Source: Dyella_A sp035685805 (GTDB lineage: Bacteria > Pseudomonadota > Gammaproteobacteria > Xanthomonadales > Rhodanobacteraceae). Taken from it: a DNA stretch of 64,000 nucleotides. The notes under the pieces are model-generated. The model had not been told where the DNA came from. It was given only the letters and a program-made list of their open reading frames with translations, and searched no databases. The translations under genes were made by a program, and so were the position numbers. This document shows positions 33,912 through 42,680 of this stretch, piece after piece. Position 1 is the stretch's first letter, and every line of letters begins with the position of its first letter. The stretch lies in assembly GCF_035685805.1 (NCBI RefSeq), contig NZ_DASSAB010000061.1, positions 8,874 to 72,873 of the forward strand, in the 5' to 3' direction.

Positions 33912-34835
33912 TCAGCGGCCACGATCGAGCAGTGCCCGCGCGCCCTGCGCCAGCAGCGCCTGCGCCACCTGTACGCCGAGTGCGTCGGGCTCGGACGCGG
34001 CCCCGCATGCGCCGGCCACGATCAGTTCGCCGCTGGCGGCATCGCCGACCAGACCGCGCAGATCCAGTCCGTGCTCGGTCCGCACGCACCACGCGCCCAC
34101 CGGCACCGTGCAGCTGCCGCCGAGGGCGTGGTTCATCGCGCGCTCGGCGGTGATGCACACGCGCGTTTCGGCGTCATCCAGCGCCCGCAGCAGGGCATGC
34201 ACGGCCGGCTGATCCGCGCGCGCCTCGATGGCGATCGCCGCCTGTCCCGGGGCCGGCAACCACTCGGGTGCGGCCAGCCGGCTGCGGATGCGCGCGGCGA
34301 AATCCAGCCGCTCCAGCCCGGCACAGGCGAGCAGGATCGCGTCGTACTCGCCGGCATCGAGCTTGGCCAGTCGCGTGCCCACGTTGCCGCGCAGGTCGCG
34401 CAGCTGCAGGTCCGGCCGTGCCGCGCGCAGCTGCGCCTGCCGGCGCAGTGACGAGGTGCCTACGCGCGCGCCATGCGGCAGCGCCGCGAGGTCGGCGTGG
34501 TGGTTGCTGACGAAGGCATCGGCAGCGTCGGCACGCGGCAGGATCGCCGGCAGCACGAAGCCCGGCTCCAGCTCGGCCGGCACGTCCTTGAGCGAATGCA
34601 CCGCGAGCTCGGCGCGCCCTTCCAGCATGGCCACCTCCAGCTCCTTCAGGAACAGGCCCTTGCCGCCGATGGTGGCCAGCGGGCGATCGAGGATCTCGTC
34701 GCCGCGCGTGCTCATGGGCACCAGCTCCACCGCCAGGCCGGGATGCGCCGCGCGCAGCAGCGCGGCCACATGCTCGGCCTGCCACAGCGCAAGCGCGCTC
34801 TTGCGGGTGGCGATACGCAGGGTGCTGAGGCTCAT
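33912..34835 (-). CDS. hemC: Porphobilinogen deaminase (hydroxymethylbilane synthase)
   Basis: A 307-residue enzyme that condenses four porphobilinogen units to hydroxymethylbilane in heme biosynthesis. The N-terminal LRIATRKSALALWQAEHV, the PMSTRGDEIL and GKGLFLKELE segments and VHSLKDVP are diagnostic. The dipyrromethane-cofactor cysteine is in ALGGSCTVPVGA. The length is normal. It lies downstream of an AlgR/AlgZ-type pair on the same strand, as in Pseudomonas (algZ-algR-hemC-hemD), but hemD is not next: a convergent DUF481 gene occupies that place. Confidence 0.96.
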   Translation of the reverse strand: MSLSTLRIATRKSALALWQAEHVAALLRAAHPGLAVELVPMSTRGDEILDRPLATIGGKGLFLKELEVAMLEGRAELAVHSLKDVPAELEPGFVLPAILPRADAADAFVSNHHADLAALPHGARVGTSSLRRQAQLRAARPDLQLRDLRGNVGTRLAKLDAGEYDAILLACAGLERLDFAARIRSRLAAPEWLPAPGQAAIAIEARADQPAVHALLRALDDAETRVCITAERAMNHALGGSCTVPVGAWCVRTEHGLDLRGLVGDAASGELIVAGACGAASEPDALGVQVAQALLAQGARALLDRGR

Positions 34836-35080
34836 GGGGATGTCCGTGGCGTGGGGTGCGAGGCAGCGCGGCTGCCCGAGACCCCATTGTCGCGTAAACG
34901 CGCCGCACGGTCAGCGCATGACGCCGCGGGACACGCCGGGGCCGCATGTCGCCGCGCCGCGTTCGCCGATGCAGGCAGGGCGGCGTGACCTCATCTCCCA
35001 ACCACAGGGTCGGCTGCGCGGCAATGCCCGTGCCCGATCCGCGCACCGCCGCCGTTCGCTGCCTGGGCGGCGGCGAAGCT

Positions 35081-35785
35081 TCAGCCCATGCGCAGCAGCT
35101 TGCGCAACGCGGGCAGGTTGCGCCGACTGACTTCCGGATGCAGCTCGGTGCCTGCCAGGCGCGCCAGCGTGCGGCCGTCGGGCAGCGTCTTCAGCCCCAC
35201 CAGGCGCGCGTTCGGCACCAGGCAATTGCGGTGCAGGCGCACCAGCTGGTCGGGATAGGCTTCCTCCAGCTGCCGCAGGGATTCCTCGATCAGCAGCTCG
35301 CCGCTGGTGTGCTGCACCACGACGTATTTTTCATCGGCGAGCAGGCAGATCACCTCGCTCAGGGCTATCCGCACCTGCTCGTTGCGCAGCCGTCCGTGCA
35401 GGTAGCCGGTGCTCTCCGCCGGCGTGGCGTCGAGGCGGCGTGCCGCACGCTGCAGCGCCTCGCGCAGGCGTTCCAGCCGCACCGGCTTGAGCAGGTAATC
35501 GACCGCACCCAGGTCGAACGCCTCCACCGCGTGGTTTTCGTAGGCGGTGCAGAACACCACCTGCGGCCGCGCCCGCCCGGCCAGCCGCCGGGCCAGCGCG
35601 GTGCCGTCGATGCCGGGCATGTTGATGTCCAGCAGCACCACGTCGGGCGAGTGCGCGGCGATGGCGGCGATCGCCGCCTCGCCGTCGGCCACGCTGCCGG
35701 CGATCTCGCAGCCGTCGCACTCCCCCAGCAGCGCGGCCAGCCGCATCCGCGCCAGCGGCTCGTCGTCCACGATCAGCACGCGCAT
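35081..35785 (-). CDS. algR: LytTR-type response regulator (AlgR-like)
   Basis: A 234-residue response regulator. The receiver domain has the acidic pocket VDDEP, the phosphorylation-site Asp53 in LLDINMPGIDG, the conserved TAYENHAVEAFDLGAVDYLLKP switch, and a C-terminal LytTR DNA-binding domain (about 140-232, ICLLADEKYVVVQHTSGELLIEESL and RLHRNCLVP). In Pseudomonas, AlgR controls alginate and type IV pilus genes; in Xanthomonadales it may have other targets. It follows a paired LytS/AlgZ-like kinase with a 39-base gap, and hemC is the next gene downstream on the strand, 245 bases on. Confidence 0.9.
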   Translation of the reverse strand: MRVLIVDDEPLARMRLAALLGECDGCEIAGSVADGEAAIAAIAAHSPDVVLLDINMPGIDGTALARRLAGRARPQVVFCTAYENHAVEAFDLGAVDYLLKPVRLERLREALQRAARRLDATPAESTGYLHGRLRNEQVRIALSEVICLLADEKYVVVQHTSGELLIEESLRQLEEAYPDQLVRLHRNCLVPNARLVGLKTLPDGRTLARLAGTELHPEVSRRNLPALRKLLRMG

Positions 35786-35824
35786 GGCTGCACTCCATCG
35801 GTCCGCGAGAGTTCGCCAGGCAGG

Positions 35825-36871
35825 CTAGGGCCCATGTCCAGCCTCCAGCGGCAGGCGCAGGCGCACCACGAAGCGGTCGCCCTGCGGGCCGGCCTGCACC
35901 TGCGCTCGCGCGCCGTAGCGATAGGCGACGCGCTGGCGCACGTTGTCCAGTCCGAGGCCGTGGCCGCCGGGCGCGGGTGCTGCCGGCAGCGGGTTGTCGA
36001 TCACGATCACCAGCGCACCGTTCTCGCAGTGCCCGCGCAGGGTGATCTCGCCGCCCTCGCGCAGCGGCTGGATACCGTGCCGCACCGCGTTCTCGACCAG
36101 CGGCTGCAGCAGCAGGCGCGGCAGCGGGAAGCCGGCCGGCAACGCGTCGAGCTGGCGCAGCACACGCAATCGCGGCCCCAGCCGCAGCTGTTCGATCGCC
36201 AGGTAACGCTCGACCAGGTTGAGCTCGTCGGCAAGCGTGCCGTCGCGGCTGCCGTGCTGCCCCAGCGCGGCGCGGAACAGCTCGGACAGATCCTCCACCG
36301 TGCGCTCGGCCGCGGCCGGATCGACCCGCACCAGCGCCGCCACCGTGTTCATGCTGTTGAACAGGAAGTGCGGACGAATGCGCGCCTGCAGCGCCGCCAC
36401 CTGCGCCTGCGACGCCGCGGCCAGCCGCTGCTGCCACTGCGCCAGCACGAAGAAGTAGCGCAGCATCGCAGCACCCAGCAGCGCGGCAATCAGTGCGTTG
36501 TCGCGCACGAACTGGCCATATCCGCCGGTGATCAGCGCCAGCCCCAGCGCGCCATCGGCCCAACGCGCCACCGCGCTGCCGGCGATCACGATCAGCACGA
36601 TCAGCAGCCATACGCCGGCATACGGCAACCAGCCGGACAGCCGCTGCAGGCGCGCCCGCGCCTTGCACAGGCTCAATGCGATGAGCACCGACAGCCACGC
36701 CACGAATGCCATGCCCACGCTGTAGCCGCGCCAGCCCAGGCGCGTGTCCGGCGCCAGCCACACGACGGTGACGGTGAGCGCGCCCACCACCAGCAGGGCG
36801 AACAGCGCCGGCAGCCGGCAGAAATCCGGCAGCGGGCTGTGGGAGCGGGACGGACGCACGTCGGAGCGCAT
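35825..36871 (-). CDS. algZ: AlgZ/FimS-like (LytS family) sensor histidine kinase
   Basis: A 348-residue membrane protein with about four N-terminal transmembrane segments and a C-terminal His_kinase domain. The phosphoacceptor motif is in IRPHFLFNSMNTVAALVRVDP, followed by the HATPase region (LLQPLVENAVRHGIQPLREGG, NPLPAAPAPGGHGLGLDNVRQRV). It has no periplasmic sensor domain of known type. The start at 36871 was chosen because an upstream ATG at 36937 would overlap the esterase gene by 28 bases. It sits directly upstream of the AlgR-like gene and would phosphorylate or dephosphorylate it. Confidence 0.88.
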   Translation of the reverse strand: MRSDVRPSRSHSPLPDFCRLPALFALLVVGALTVTVVWLAPDTRLGWRGYSVGMAFVAWLSVLIALSLCKARARLQRLSGWLPYAGVWLLIVLIVIAGSAVARWADGALGLALITGGYGQFVRDNALIAALLGAAMLRYFFVLAQWQQRLAAASQAQVAALQARIRPHFLFNSMNTVAALVRVDPAAAERTVEDLSELFRAALGQHGSRDGTLADELNLVERYLAIEQLRLGPRLRVLRQLDALPAGFPLPRLLLQPLVENAVRHGIQPLREGGEITLRGHCENGALVIVIDNPLPAAPAPGGHGLGLDNVRQRVAYRYGARAQVQAGPQGDRFVVRLRLPLEAGHGP

Positions 36872-36909
36872 ATCGGCGCAGTATGCCGCCAGCGGCGACG
36901 GTGCGCCGT

Positions 36910-37578
36910 TCAGGCGCGCAGGCGCTTGCCGAGCCACTCGCGCAGGTCGCCGATCTCCTGCGGACAGACCGAGTGCGGCATCGGGTAGGTGTGCCAGTCC
37001 ACGACGTAGCCGAGCGCTTCCAGCGCGGCACGCGAATCCAGGCCGCGCTGCAGGATCACCACCGGGTCCATCGTGCCGTGGCCCCAGAACAGCGGCACCG
37101 CCGCATTGGCGGCGTGTCGTTCGGTGGCGAGCGTGGAGGCCAGCGGCAGGTAGGTGGACAGCGCCACGATCCCCGCCAGCGCGTGGGCGTGCCGCAAGCC
37201 CGCCGCCAGCGCGATCGCGCCGCCCTGCGAGAACCCGGCCAGCACGATGCGTTCGCTGGGGACACCCCGCTCGTGCTCACGCTCGATCAGCGCTTCCACC
37301 GCGGCGATCGAGCGGCGCATGCCGACTTCGTCCTGGCGACTCAACAGATCGAACCCGACGATGTCGTACCAGGCGCGCATCGGCATGCCGCCGTTGACCG
37401 TCACCGGCTGCACCGGCGCATGCGGAAACACAAAGCGCAGCGGCGGCCAGTCCCGCGCCGCCAGTTCCGGCACCACCGGCGCAAAGTCGTTGCCGTCCGC
37501 GCCCAGCCCGTGCAGCCAGATCACGCTGTGGGTGGGCTGTGCGCCGGTTTCGCGCTCGACGGTGGGCAGCAGGCTCAT
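36910..37578 (-). CDS. Phospholipase/carboxylesterase (acyl-protein thioesterase-like)
   Basis: A 222-residue alpha/beta hydrolase of the carboxylesterase family. IWLHGLGADGNDF and FPHAP(VQPVTVNGG) precede the nucleophile elbow GFSQGG with its catalytic Ser; Asp is in GTMDPVV and His in MPHSVCPQEI. It is typical in length for bacterial members hydrolysing short acyl esters or acyl-protein bonds; the natural substrate is unknown. The start at 37578 is chosen as a longer in-frame ORF would add residues with no similarity. The stop lies 38 bases from the AlgZ-like gene start, so the three genes may be cotranscribed. Confidence 0.93.
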   Translation of the reverse strand: MSLLPTVERETGAQPTHSVIWLHGLGADGNDFAPVVPELAARDWPPLRFVFPHAPVQPVTVNGGMPMRAWYDIVGFDLLSRQDEVGMRRSIAAVEALIEREHERGVPSERIVLAGFSQGGAIALAAGLRHAHALAGIVALSTYLPLASTLATERHAANAAVPLFWGHGTMDPVVILQRGLDSRAALEALGYVVDWHTYPMPHSVCPQEIGDLREWLGKRLRA

Positions 37579-37707
37579 CGCTTCGTTTCCATGGCAGGCG
37601 TCGGGGCCGCATCGTACCAGCGCGGGCGGGTCACCCTTGACCAATGGCGGGTGTGCGCCGGTGTGGCGGCTCGCTACGCTGGTCGGATTGCCACCGTGGA
37701 GCTACCC

Positions 37708-40155
37708 ATGCATCGCACTGCGCTTGCCGTCCTCGTCGCCCTGCTCGTGTCGCCCGTCCACGCCGCCGTGCCGGCCGCGCCGGCGCCGGCCCCGCTCGAC
37801 CTGGAAACCATCATGGCCAATCCGGACTGGATCGGGCATCCGGTGGAGTCGCCGTACTGGAGCGTCGACGGCGATGCGATCTACTACCGCGTGCAGCGCG
37901 ACGGCAGCCCGGTGCGCGACCTGTACCGGGTCGACCCGGCGAGCGGCCGCAGCGAGAAGCTCGACCCTGCCGCCGAGGCAACGGCCGACGGCCCGGCCGT
38001 CTACGATCGCCGCCACGCGCATGCGGCCTTCATCCGCCACGGCGACGTTTTCGTGGTGGATCTGCCCGGCGGCGCACGCCGCCAGGTCACCCGCACGCCG
38101 GCCGACGAATCTTCGCCGCGTTTCTCCGCCGACGGCCGCACCCTGCAGTACCGCCAGGGCAACGACTGGTTCTCCTACGACCTGGCCGCCGGCGTGAGCG
38201 CCCCCGTCGCCGTGCTGAAGTTCGCCGACGATCCGCAGGCGGAAAAGCCCGACGCGCTGCGCGATCACCAGCGCGCATTGTTCGGCACGCTGCGACAGAT
38301 CCAGGACGACAAGGCCGCCGAGCGCGCGCAGGAGAAGGCGCTGCAGGCGGCCGATCCGGGACGCGCCCCCGAGCCGTTCTGGCTCGGCGACAAGGTCACC
38401 GCGGTCGATACCGAACTCTCCCCGGACGGCCGCTGGATGCTGCTGGTGACCGAGCCGAAGGATGCCGCCAACGGCGAAGCGCCGAAGGTCATCCACTTCG
38501 TCACCGACTCGGGCTATACCGAGGCGCAGGACGCGCGCAGCTACGTCGGCCGCAAGGACCCGACGCCACAGTCGCTGCTGCTGCTGGATCTCTCCACCCA
38601 TGCAAGCTACCCACTCGATACAGCCGTGTTGCCGGGGATCAAGGACGACCCGCTGGACGCCCTGCGCCGGCAGGCGATCGCGGCGCGCCAGAAGGCCGGT
38701 GACGACGACGGGGCGAAGGCGCTGAAGGCGCCGGACGTGCGCCCGGTGCACATCGTCTCGGGCGAGAACGACGGCTCCGGCGGTGGCATCGCCTGGAGCG
38801 ACGACGGCGCCCGGCTCGCCATCCAGCTGCGCGCGATCGACAACAAGGACCGCTGGATCGCCAGCGTCGACTTCGGCAAGCACGCGCTGGTGAACCAGCA
38901 GCGCCTGCATGACGACGCCTGGATCAACTGGAACTTCAACGATTTCGGCTGGCTCAAGGACAACCGCACGCTGTGGTACCTGAGCGAACAGACCGGCTGG
39001 TCGCAGCTCTACGTCAAGCCGTTGGCCGGCAAGGCGAAGCCGCTCACCGCGGGCCAGTTCGAGATCAGCCATCCGCAGTTGAGCGACGACGGCCGCTGGT
39101 TCTACGTGCGCTCCAACCGCGCGGCGCCCTACAGCTATGACGTCTACCGCGTGCCCTCGGGCGGCGGCGAACTCACCCGCCTCACGCAGTACCAGGGCAC
39201 GGGCGAGTTCGCGCTGTCGCCGGACGGCGAGCAGCTCGCCGTGCTGCATTCATCGCCCTACCGGTTTGACCAGCTGGCCGTGGTGCCGTCGACCGGCGGC
39301 GCGGCGCGCGAGCTGACCGACACCATGAAGCCTGCGTTCACCGCACACGACTGGATCGTGCCGGCCATCGTGCAGGTACCGTCCTCCCATGGCGCCGGCG
39401 CGATCTACGCCAAGTACTACGGCCCGGCCGACGACACCGCCGCGCCGGCTTCGCGCCCGGCGGTGATCTTCGTGCACGGCGCCGGCTACACCCAGGACGT
39501 GACGCTCGGTTCCACCTACTACTTCCGCGAGCAGATGTTCCACAACTTGCTGGTTCAGAAGGGCTACGTGGTGCTCGACATGGACTACCGCGCCTCCGAA
39601 GGCTACGGCCGCGCCTGGCGCACCGCGATCTACCGGCAGATGGGTCACCCGGAGCTGGAAGACCTGCTCGACGGCAAGGCCTGGCTGGTGAAGCAGCACG
39701 GCGTGGACCCGAAGCGCGTGGGCATCTACGGCGGCAGCTACGGCGGCTTCATGACCGAGATGGCGCTGCTGCGAGCGCCGGGCGAGTTCGCCGCGGGTGC
39801 GGCGCTGCGCCCGCCGTCGGACTGGGTCACCTACAACCACGAGTACAGCTCGAACATCCTCAACGATCCGCAGCTCGATCCCGCGGCGTACACCACGAGT
39901 TCACCGATCGAGTACGCGGCGAATCTCGCCGACCCGCTGCTGATCGAACACGGCCTGATCGACGACAACGTGATGGCGGCCGACTCGATCCGGCTGTACC
40001 AGCGGTTCGTCGAGCTGCACAAGAAGAACTTCTGGATCTCGCTGTATCCGCTGGAGCGCCACGGGTTCGTTCATCCCGACGCGTGGTACGACGAGTACCG
40101 CCGCATCGACGAGTTGTTCGATACCTACGTGAAAGGCCGCGCCGCGGCGCCCTGA
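37708..40155 (+). CDS. S9 family peptidase (dipeptidyl peptidase IV / prolyl oligopeptidase-like)
   Basis: An 815-residue secreted peptidase with a signal peptide (LAVLVALLVSPVHAA). The N-terminal half is a beta-propeller (repeated blades such as SPYWSVDGDAIYYRV, SPRFSADGRTLQYRQG, TELSPDGRWMLLV). The C-terminal alpha/beta hydrolase domain begins near residue 565 and carries the triad Ser677 (GGSYGG), Asp753 (LIDDNV) and His785 (ERHGF). Spacing of Ser-Asp (76) and Asp-His (32) matches DPP IV-type enzymes. Such periplasmic enzymes release dipeptides or cleave after proline. It is preceded by GTGGAGC; no operon partner. Confidence 0.93.
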   Translation: MHRTALAVLVALLVSPVHAAVPAAPAPAPLDLETIMANPDWIGHPVESPYWSVDGDAIYYRVQRDGSPVRDLYRVDPASGRSEKLDPAAEATADGPAVYDRRHAHAAFIRHGDVFVVDLPGGARRQVTRTPADESSPRFSADGRTLQYRQGNDWFSYDLAAGVSAPVAVLKFADDPQAEKPDALRDHQRALFGTLRQIQDDKAAERAQEKALQAADPGRAPEPFWLGDKVTAVDTELSPDGRWMLLVTEPKDAANGEAPKVIHFVTDSGYTEAQDARSYVGRKDPTPQSLLLLDLSTHASYPLDTAVLPGIKDDPLDALRRQAIAARQKAGDDDGAKALKAPDVRPVHIVSGENDGSGGGIAWSDDGARLAIQLRAIDNKDRWIASVDFGKHALVNQQRLHDDAWINWNFNDFGWLKDNRTLWYLSEQTGWSQLYVKPLAGKAKPLTAGQFEISHPQLSDDGRWFYVRSNRAAPYSYDVYRVPSGGGELTRLTQYQGTGEFALSPDGEQLAVLHSSPYRFDQLAVVPSTGGAARELTDTMKPAFTAHDWIVPAIVQVPSSHGAGAIYAKYYGPADDTAAPASRPAVIFVHGAGYTQDVTLGSTYYFREQMFHNLLVQKGYVVLDMDYRASEGYGRAWRTAIYRQMGHPELEDLLDGKAWLVKQHGVDPKRVGIYGGSYGGFMTEMALLRAPGEFAAGAALRPPSDWVTYNHEYSSNILNDPQLDPAAYTTSSPIEYAANLADPLLIEHGLIDDNVMAADSIRLYQRFVELHKKNFWISLYPLERHGFVHPDAWYDEYRRIDELFDTYVKGRAAAP

Positions 40156-40257
40156 CGACGGCATGCAGCGGGTCGCGCCGCCGCGCCGGCGCGATCCGAA
40201 GTGCGCGCCTGCCGCACGCGGTCGGCACGCATACACTGGCCTCCACGCCGCCAGGGA

Positions 40258-41043
40258 ATGGATGCCATGCCACTCGGAAAACTCTCGCTGCGCCTGGGTA
40301 TCGCCCTGATCGCCATGCCCGCGTCGCTGCTGCTGGCCGGCCTGCTGCACAGCGGCTACCCGGCCGGCCTGTTCGTGCCGGCGCTGGTCCTGGCCATCCT
40401 GTACTGGATCGACCTTCGTGCAGCCCTGGGCGAGGCCGCCAGCGACGCGCCCGGCGTGCGCGCCGCGTGCCGGACGCTGGCCATACCGGGGCTGGTGATC
40501 GGCCTGGGACTGACCGCGCTGGCGCTCTCCGCCGCGGTGGACGCCTGGCGTGCGCTACGGACCGGCTCGCTGGCGCAGGCGGGCTTCTCGCCCGGCGCGT
40601 TGGTGCTGCTGGCACTCGCCTTGCTCTGCGGGGTGCTGCTGATCCGCGGCGCCTGGCGCAGTGCCAGGGGGCGGAGCGTCGGCCGGGCACGGGGCCTGCG
40701 GCTGGACAGCTGGTTCCACGTGACCTTCGACGACACCCACGTGCACCTGGACGTGCACCCGCCGGGGCGACCCGCCTGGCAGGACGCGTTCCCGTGGAGC
40801 GCGATCGTGCGCGTGTGCTTCAAGGACGAGGGCCTGTACGCCTCCGACGGGCTGTACATCTTCACCACGCTGCGGCCGGAGTCGTTCGTGGTTCCCACCG
40901 AGGCGGACGGCGGCGAGGCGCTGTTCGCGGCCCTTTTCGAGCGTGGCTACTTCCCCGACGAGGTGTTCCGCCAGGCGATCTCCTCCACCGACGGCGGCTT
41001 TTACTGCTGGCCGGCGCTGGAGGAGGGAACCGGCGCGCGCTGA
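40258..41043 (+). CDS. Uncharacterised membrane protein with C-terminal soluble domain
   Basis: A 261-residue protein with an N-terminal half containing about four transmembrane helices (SLRLGIALIAMPASLLLAGLLHSGY, GLFVPALVLAILYW, LAIPGLVIGLGLTALALS, ALVLLALALLCGVLLI) and a C-terminal soluble part (about 175-250) predicted as beta-strands with DSWFHVTFDDTHVHLDVHP and EGLYIFTTLRPESFVV. The C-terminal part resembles YcxB-like or other small domains on membrane stalks, but I cannot assign it. The ATG at 40258 and one at 40267 are alternatives. Convergent with the sulfur operon, 26 bases apart. Confidence 0.6.
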   Translation: MDAMPLGKLSLRLGIALIAMPASLLLAGLLHSGYPAGLFVPALVLAILYWIDLRAALGEAASDAPGVRAACRTLAIPGLVIGLGLTALALSAAVDAWRALRTGSLAQAGFSPGALVLLALALLCGVLLIRGAWRSARGRSVGRARGLRLDSWFHVTFDDTHVHLDVHPPGRPAWQDAFPWSAIVRVCFKDEGLYASDGLYIFTTLRPESFVVPTEADGGEALFAALFERGYFPDEVFRQAISSTDGGFYCWPALEEGTGAR

Positions 41044-41069
41044 GTGCAGCGCCGGTGTTGCGCGCGGCC

Positions 41070-41849
41070 TCAGCCGCGCAGCGAGCGAAACAGCATGTAG
41101 ATCGCCACCACGATGATCACGCCGGCGAAGATCGCGTTGAGCGCGCCGCGGGTTTTCGCCAGCCGCTTCGCACCGATCGCCCCGAGCCAGCCACCGGCCA
41201 CGCCGCCGCCGATGAACGCGGCGGCGACCGGCCAGTCGATCAGGCCGGAAAACGCGTAGTTGGCTGCGGCGGTCAGGCCGAACGCGCCGACGGCGAACAG
41301 CGACGTGCCGATCGCGTGGATGATCTCCATGCCGCTGGCCAGCATCAGCCCCGGCACGATCAGGAATCCGCCGCCGATGCCGAAGAAGCCCGACAGTGCG
41401 CCGGCGCCAAGGCCCACGCCGGCCAGCCGCGGGTTGGTGTGCGGCAGCGGGTAGCGGTCCGGGCCGCCGCCGCGGCGCCCGCGCAGCATCAGCGCGGCCA
41501 CCACGATCATCAGCACGGCGAACAGCACCAGCAGGCGCTGGCCATCGACCGCCTTGCCGATGGTCGAGCCGATGAAAGCGCCGACCACGCCGGTCGCGGC
41601 AAAGATGAAGGCGGCCCTCCAGCGCACGTGGCCGGCGCGTGCGTGCGGGATCAGGTTGGCAAACGCATTGAGCGACACCGCCAGCGCGCTGGTGCCGATG
41701 GCCAGGTGCGGATTGCGCACGCCCACCACGTAGAGCAGCAGCGGCACGGCGAGGATCGAGCCGCCGCCGCCGATCAGCGCCAGCGAAAAGCCGACGGCCG
41801 ATCCGCAAGCGATGGCGAGCAGGGCCTGGATCAGGTCAAAGGGGGGCAT
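41070..41849 (-). CDS. TauE/SafE (TSUP) family sulfite/anion exporter
   Basis: A 259-residue membrane protein with eight predicted helices in two repeats, carrying the TSUP motifs FSLALIGGGGSILAVPLLLYVVG near the start and GALSGFFGIGGGFLIVPGLML in the second half, the symmetric loops that mark the family. TSUP proteins transport sulfite, sulfoacetate or related sulfur anions. It is the last gene of a six-gene sulfur-stress operon, 20 bases downstream of the ArsR-type regulator, and probably exports sulfite or thiosulfate produced by persulfide oxidation. Confidence 0.92.
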   Translation of the reverse strand: MPPFDLIQALLAIACGSAVGFSLALIGGGGSILAVPLLLYVVGVRNPHLAIGTSALAVSLNAFANLIPHARAGHVRWRAAFIFAATGVVGAFIGSTIGKAVDGQRLLVLFAVLMIVVAALMLRGRRGGGPDRYPLPHTNPRLAGVGLGAGALSGFFGIGGGFLIVPGLMLASGMEIIHAIGTSLFAVGAFGLTAAANYAFSGLIDWPVAAAFIGGGVAGGWLGAIGAKRLAKTRGALNAIFAGVIIVVAIYMLFRSLRG

Positions 41850-41869
41850 CGTGTGGCTCTCGCGGTTGG

Positions 41870-42208
41870 TCAGTCGTGGCAGAACTGGTCGAACAGGGTC
41901 TGCATCAACGCATGCACGCGTGCATCGCTGATGCGGTAGTAGATCGATTGCGCCTCGCGCCGGCCGCTCACCACGCCGTCGCGGCGCAGCAGCGAGAGAT
42001 GCTGTGACACCACGCTTTGCGCCAGTCCCAGCGCCTGCGCCAGTTCGCCCACCGAGCGCTCACCCGGGATCAGCTGGCACAGCAGCATCAGCCGGTTGTG
42101 GCTGGCCATTGCCTTGAGCACGGCGATCGCCTCGTCGGCGTGCGCGTGCATGCGCTGCATCGGCGGCGCGGCCGGGCCCGCGCCGTGCGGCTTCGTTGCC
42201 GTTGCCAT
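41870..42208 (-). CDS. ArsR-family persulfide-responsive repressor (BigR/SqrR type)
   Basis: A winged-helix repressor of 112 residues from the ATG at 42208; a GTG at 42211 is an alternative. The DNA-binding helix reads SVGELAQALGLAQSVVSQHLSLLRRDGVV. Two cysteines, in LMLLCQL and in FDQFCHD, are 66 residues apart, the same spacing as the disulfide/tetrasulfide-forming pair of BigR (Cys42/Cys108) and SqrR. No other Cys is present. BigR/SqrR proteins repress genes for sulfide and persulfide detoxification until oxidised by reactive sulfur species. The start overlaps the upstream stop as TGATG. Function by homology and synteny. Confidence 0.85.
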   Translation of the reverse strand: MATATKPHGAGPAAPPMQRMHAHADEAIAVLKAMASHNRLMLLCQLIPGERSVGELAQALGLAQSVVSQHLSLLRRDGVVSGRREAQSIYYRISDARVHALMQTLFDQFCHD

Positions 42209-42645
42209 CACTGCCCCCGGTACGCGCGCAGGCGCGGCGCGAACGCGGCGAGGTCGTAGCCGGCGCTGGCCGCCCGCGCCAGGATCGCGCGGTCATCCAG
42301 CGCGTCGGTGGCCTGCAGCGCCCACAGCATGGTCGAGCGCGTGCCGGTGCGGCAGAACGCCAGCACCGGCGCGGGCAGCTCGGCAATCGCCTGCGCAAAG
42401 GCGCGCGCCTGGTCGTCCCGCACCTGGCCCGAGACCACCGGCAGCGGCCGGTAGGCGAGCCCGGCGCGTGCCGCCGCGGCGGCCAGTGCAGCGTCCGCCG
42501 GTTGCCCGGGTTCTTCGCCGTCCGGCCGATTGTTGACGACGCTGCGATAGCCCTGCGCCGCGATCGCGGGCAGGTCGTCGGGGCTGATCTGGGCGGCCAC
42601 GCCGATCGTGTCGGTGAGGCGCTGGATGGTCGGGGCTTGGGTCAT
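42208..42645 (-). CDS. DUF442/TIGR01244 family sulfurtransferase
   Basis: A 145-residue protein with the sulfurtransferase-like signature RPDGEEPGQP and the loop VLAFCRTGTRSTMLWALQ. Its catalytic loop CRTGTR matches the six-residue active-site loop of rhodanese-type enzymes and is like the N-terminal domain of BLH/Blh. In related operons this domain is fused to the persulfide dioxygenase or encoded beside it, as here. It may transfer sulfane sulfur between glutathione persulfide and thiosulfate. The gene overlaps the repressor gene start by one base. Confidence 0.9.
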   Translation of the reverse strand: MTQAPTIQRLTDTIGVAAQISPDDLPAIAAQGYRSVVNNRPDGEEPGQPADAALAAAAARAGLAYRPLPVVSGQVRDDQARAFAQAIAELPAPVLAFCRTGTRSTMLWALQATDALDDRAILARAASAGYDLAAFAPRLRAYRGQ

Positions 42646-42680
42646 GGTCAGGTTCCGGGGGGATGGGAGGCGGCGCGGGC

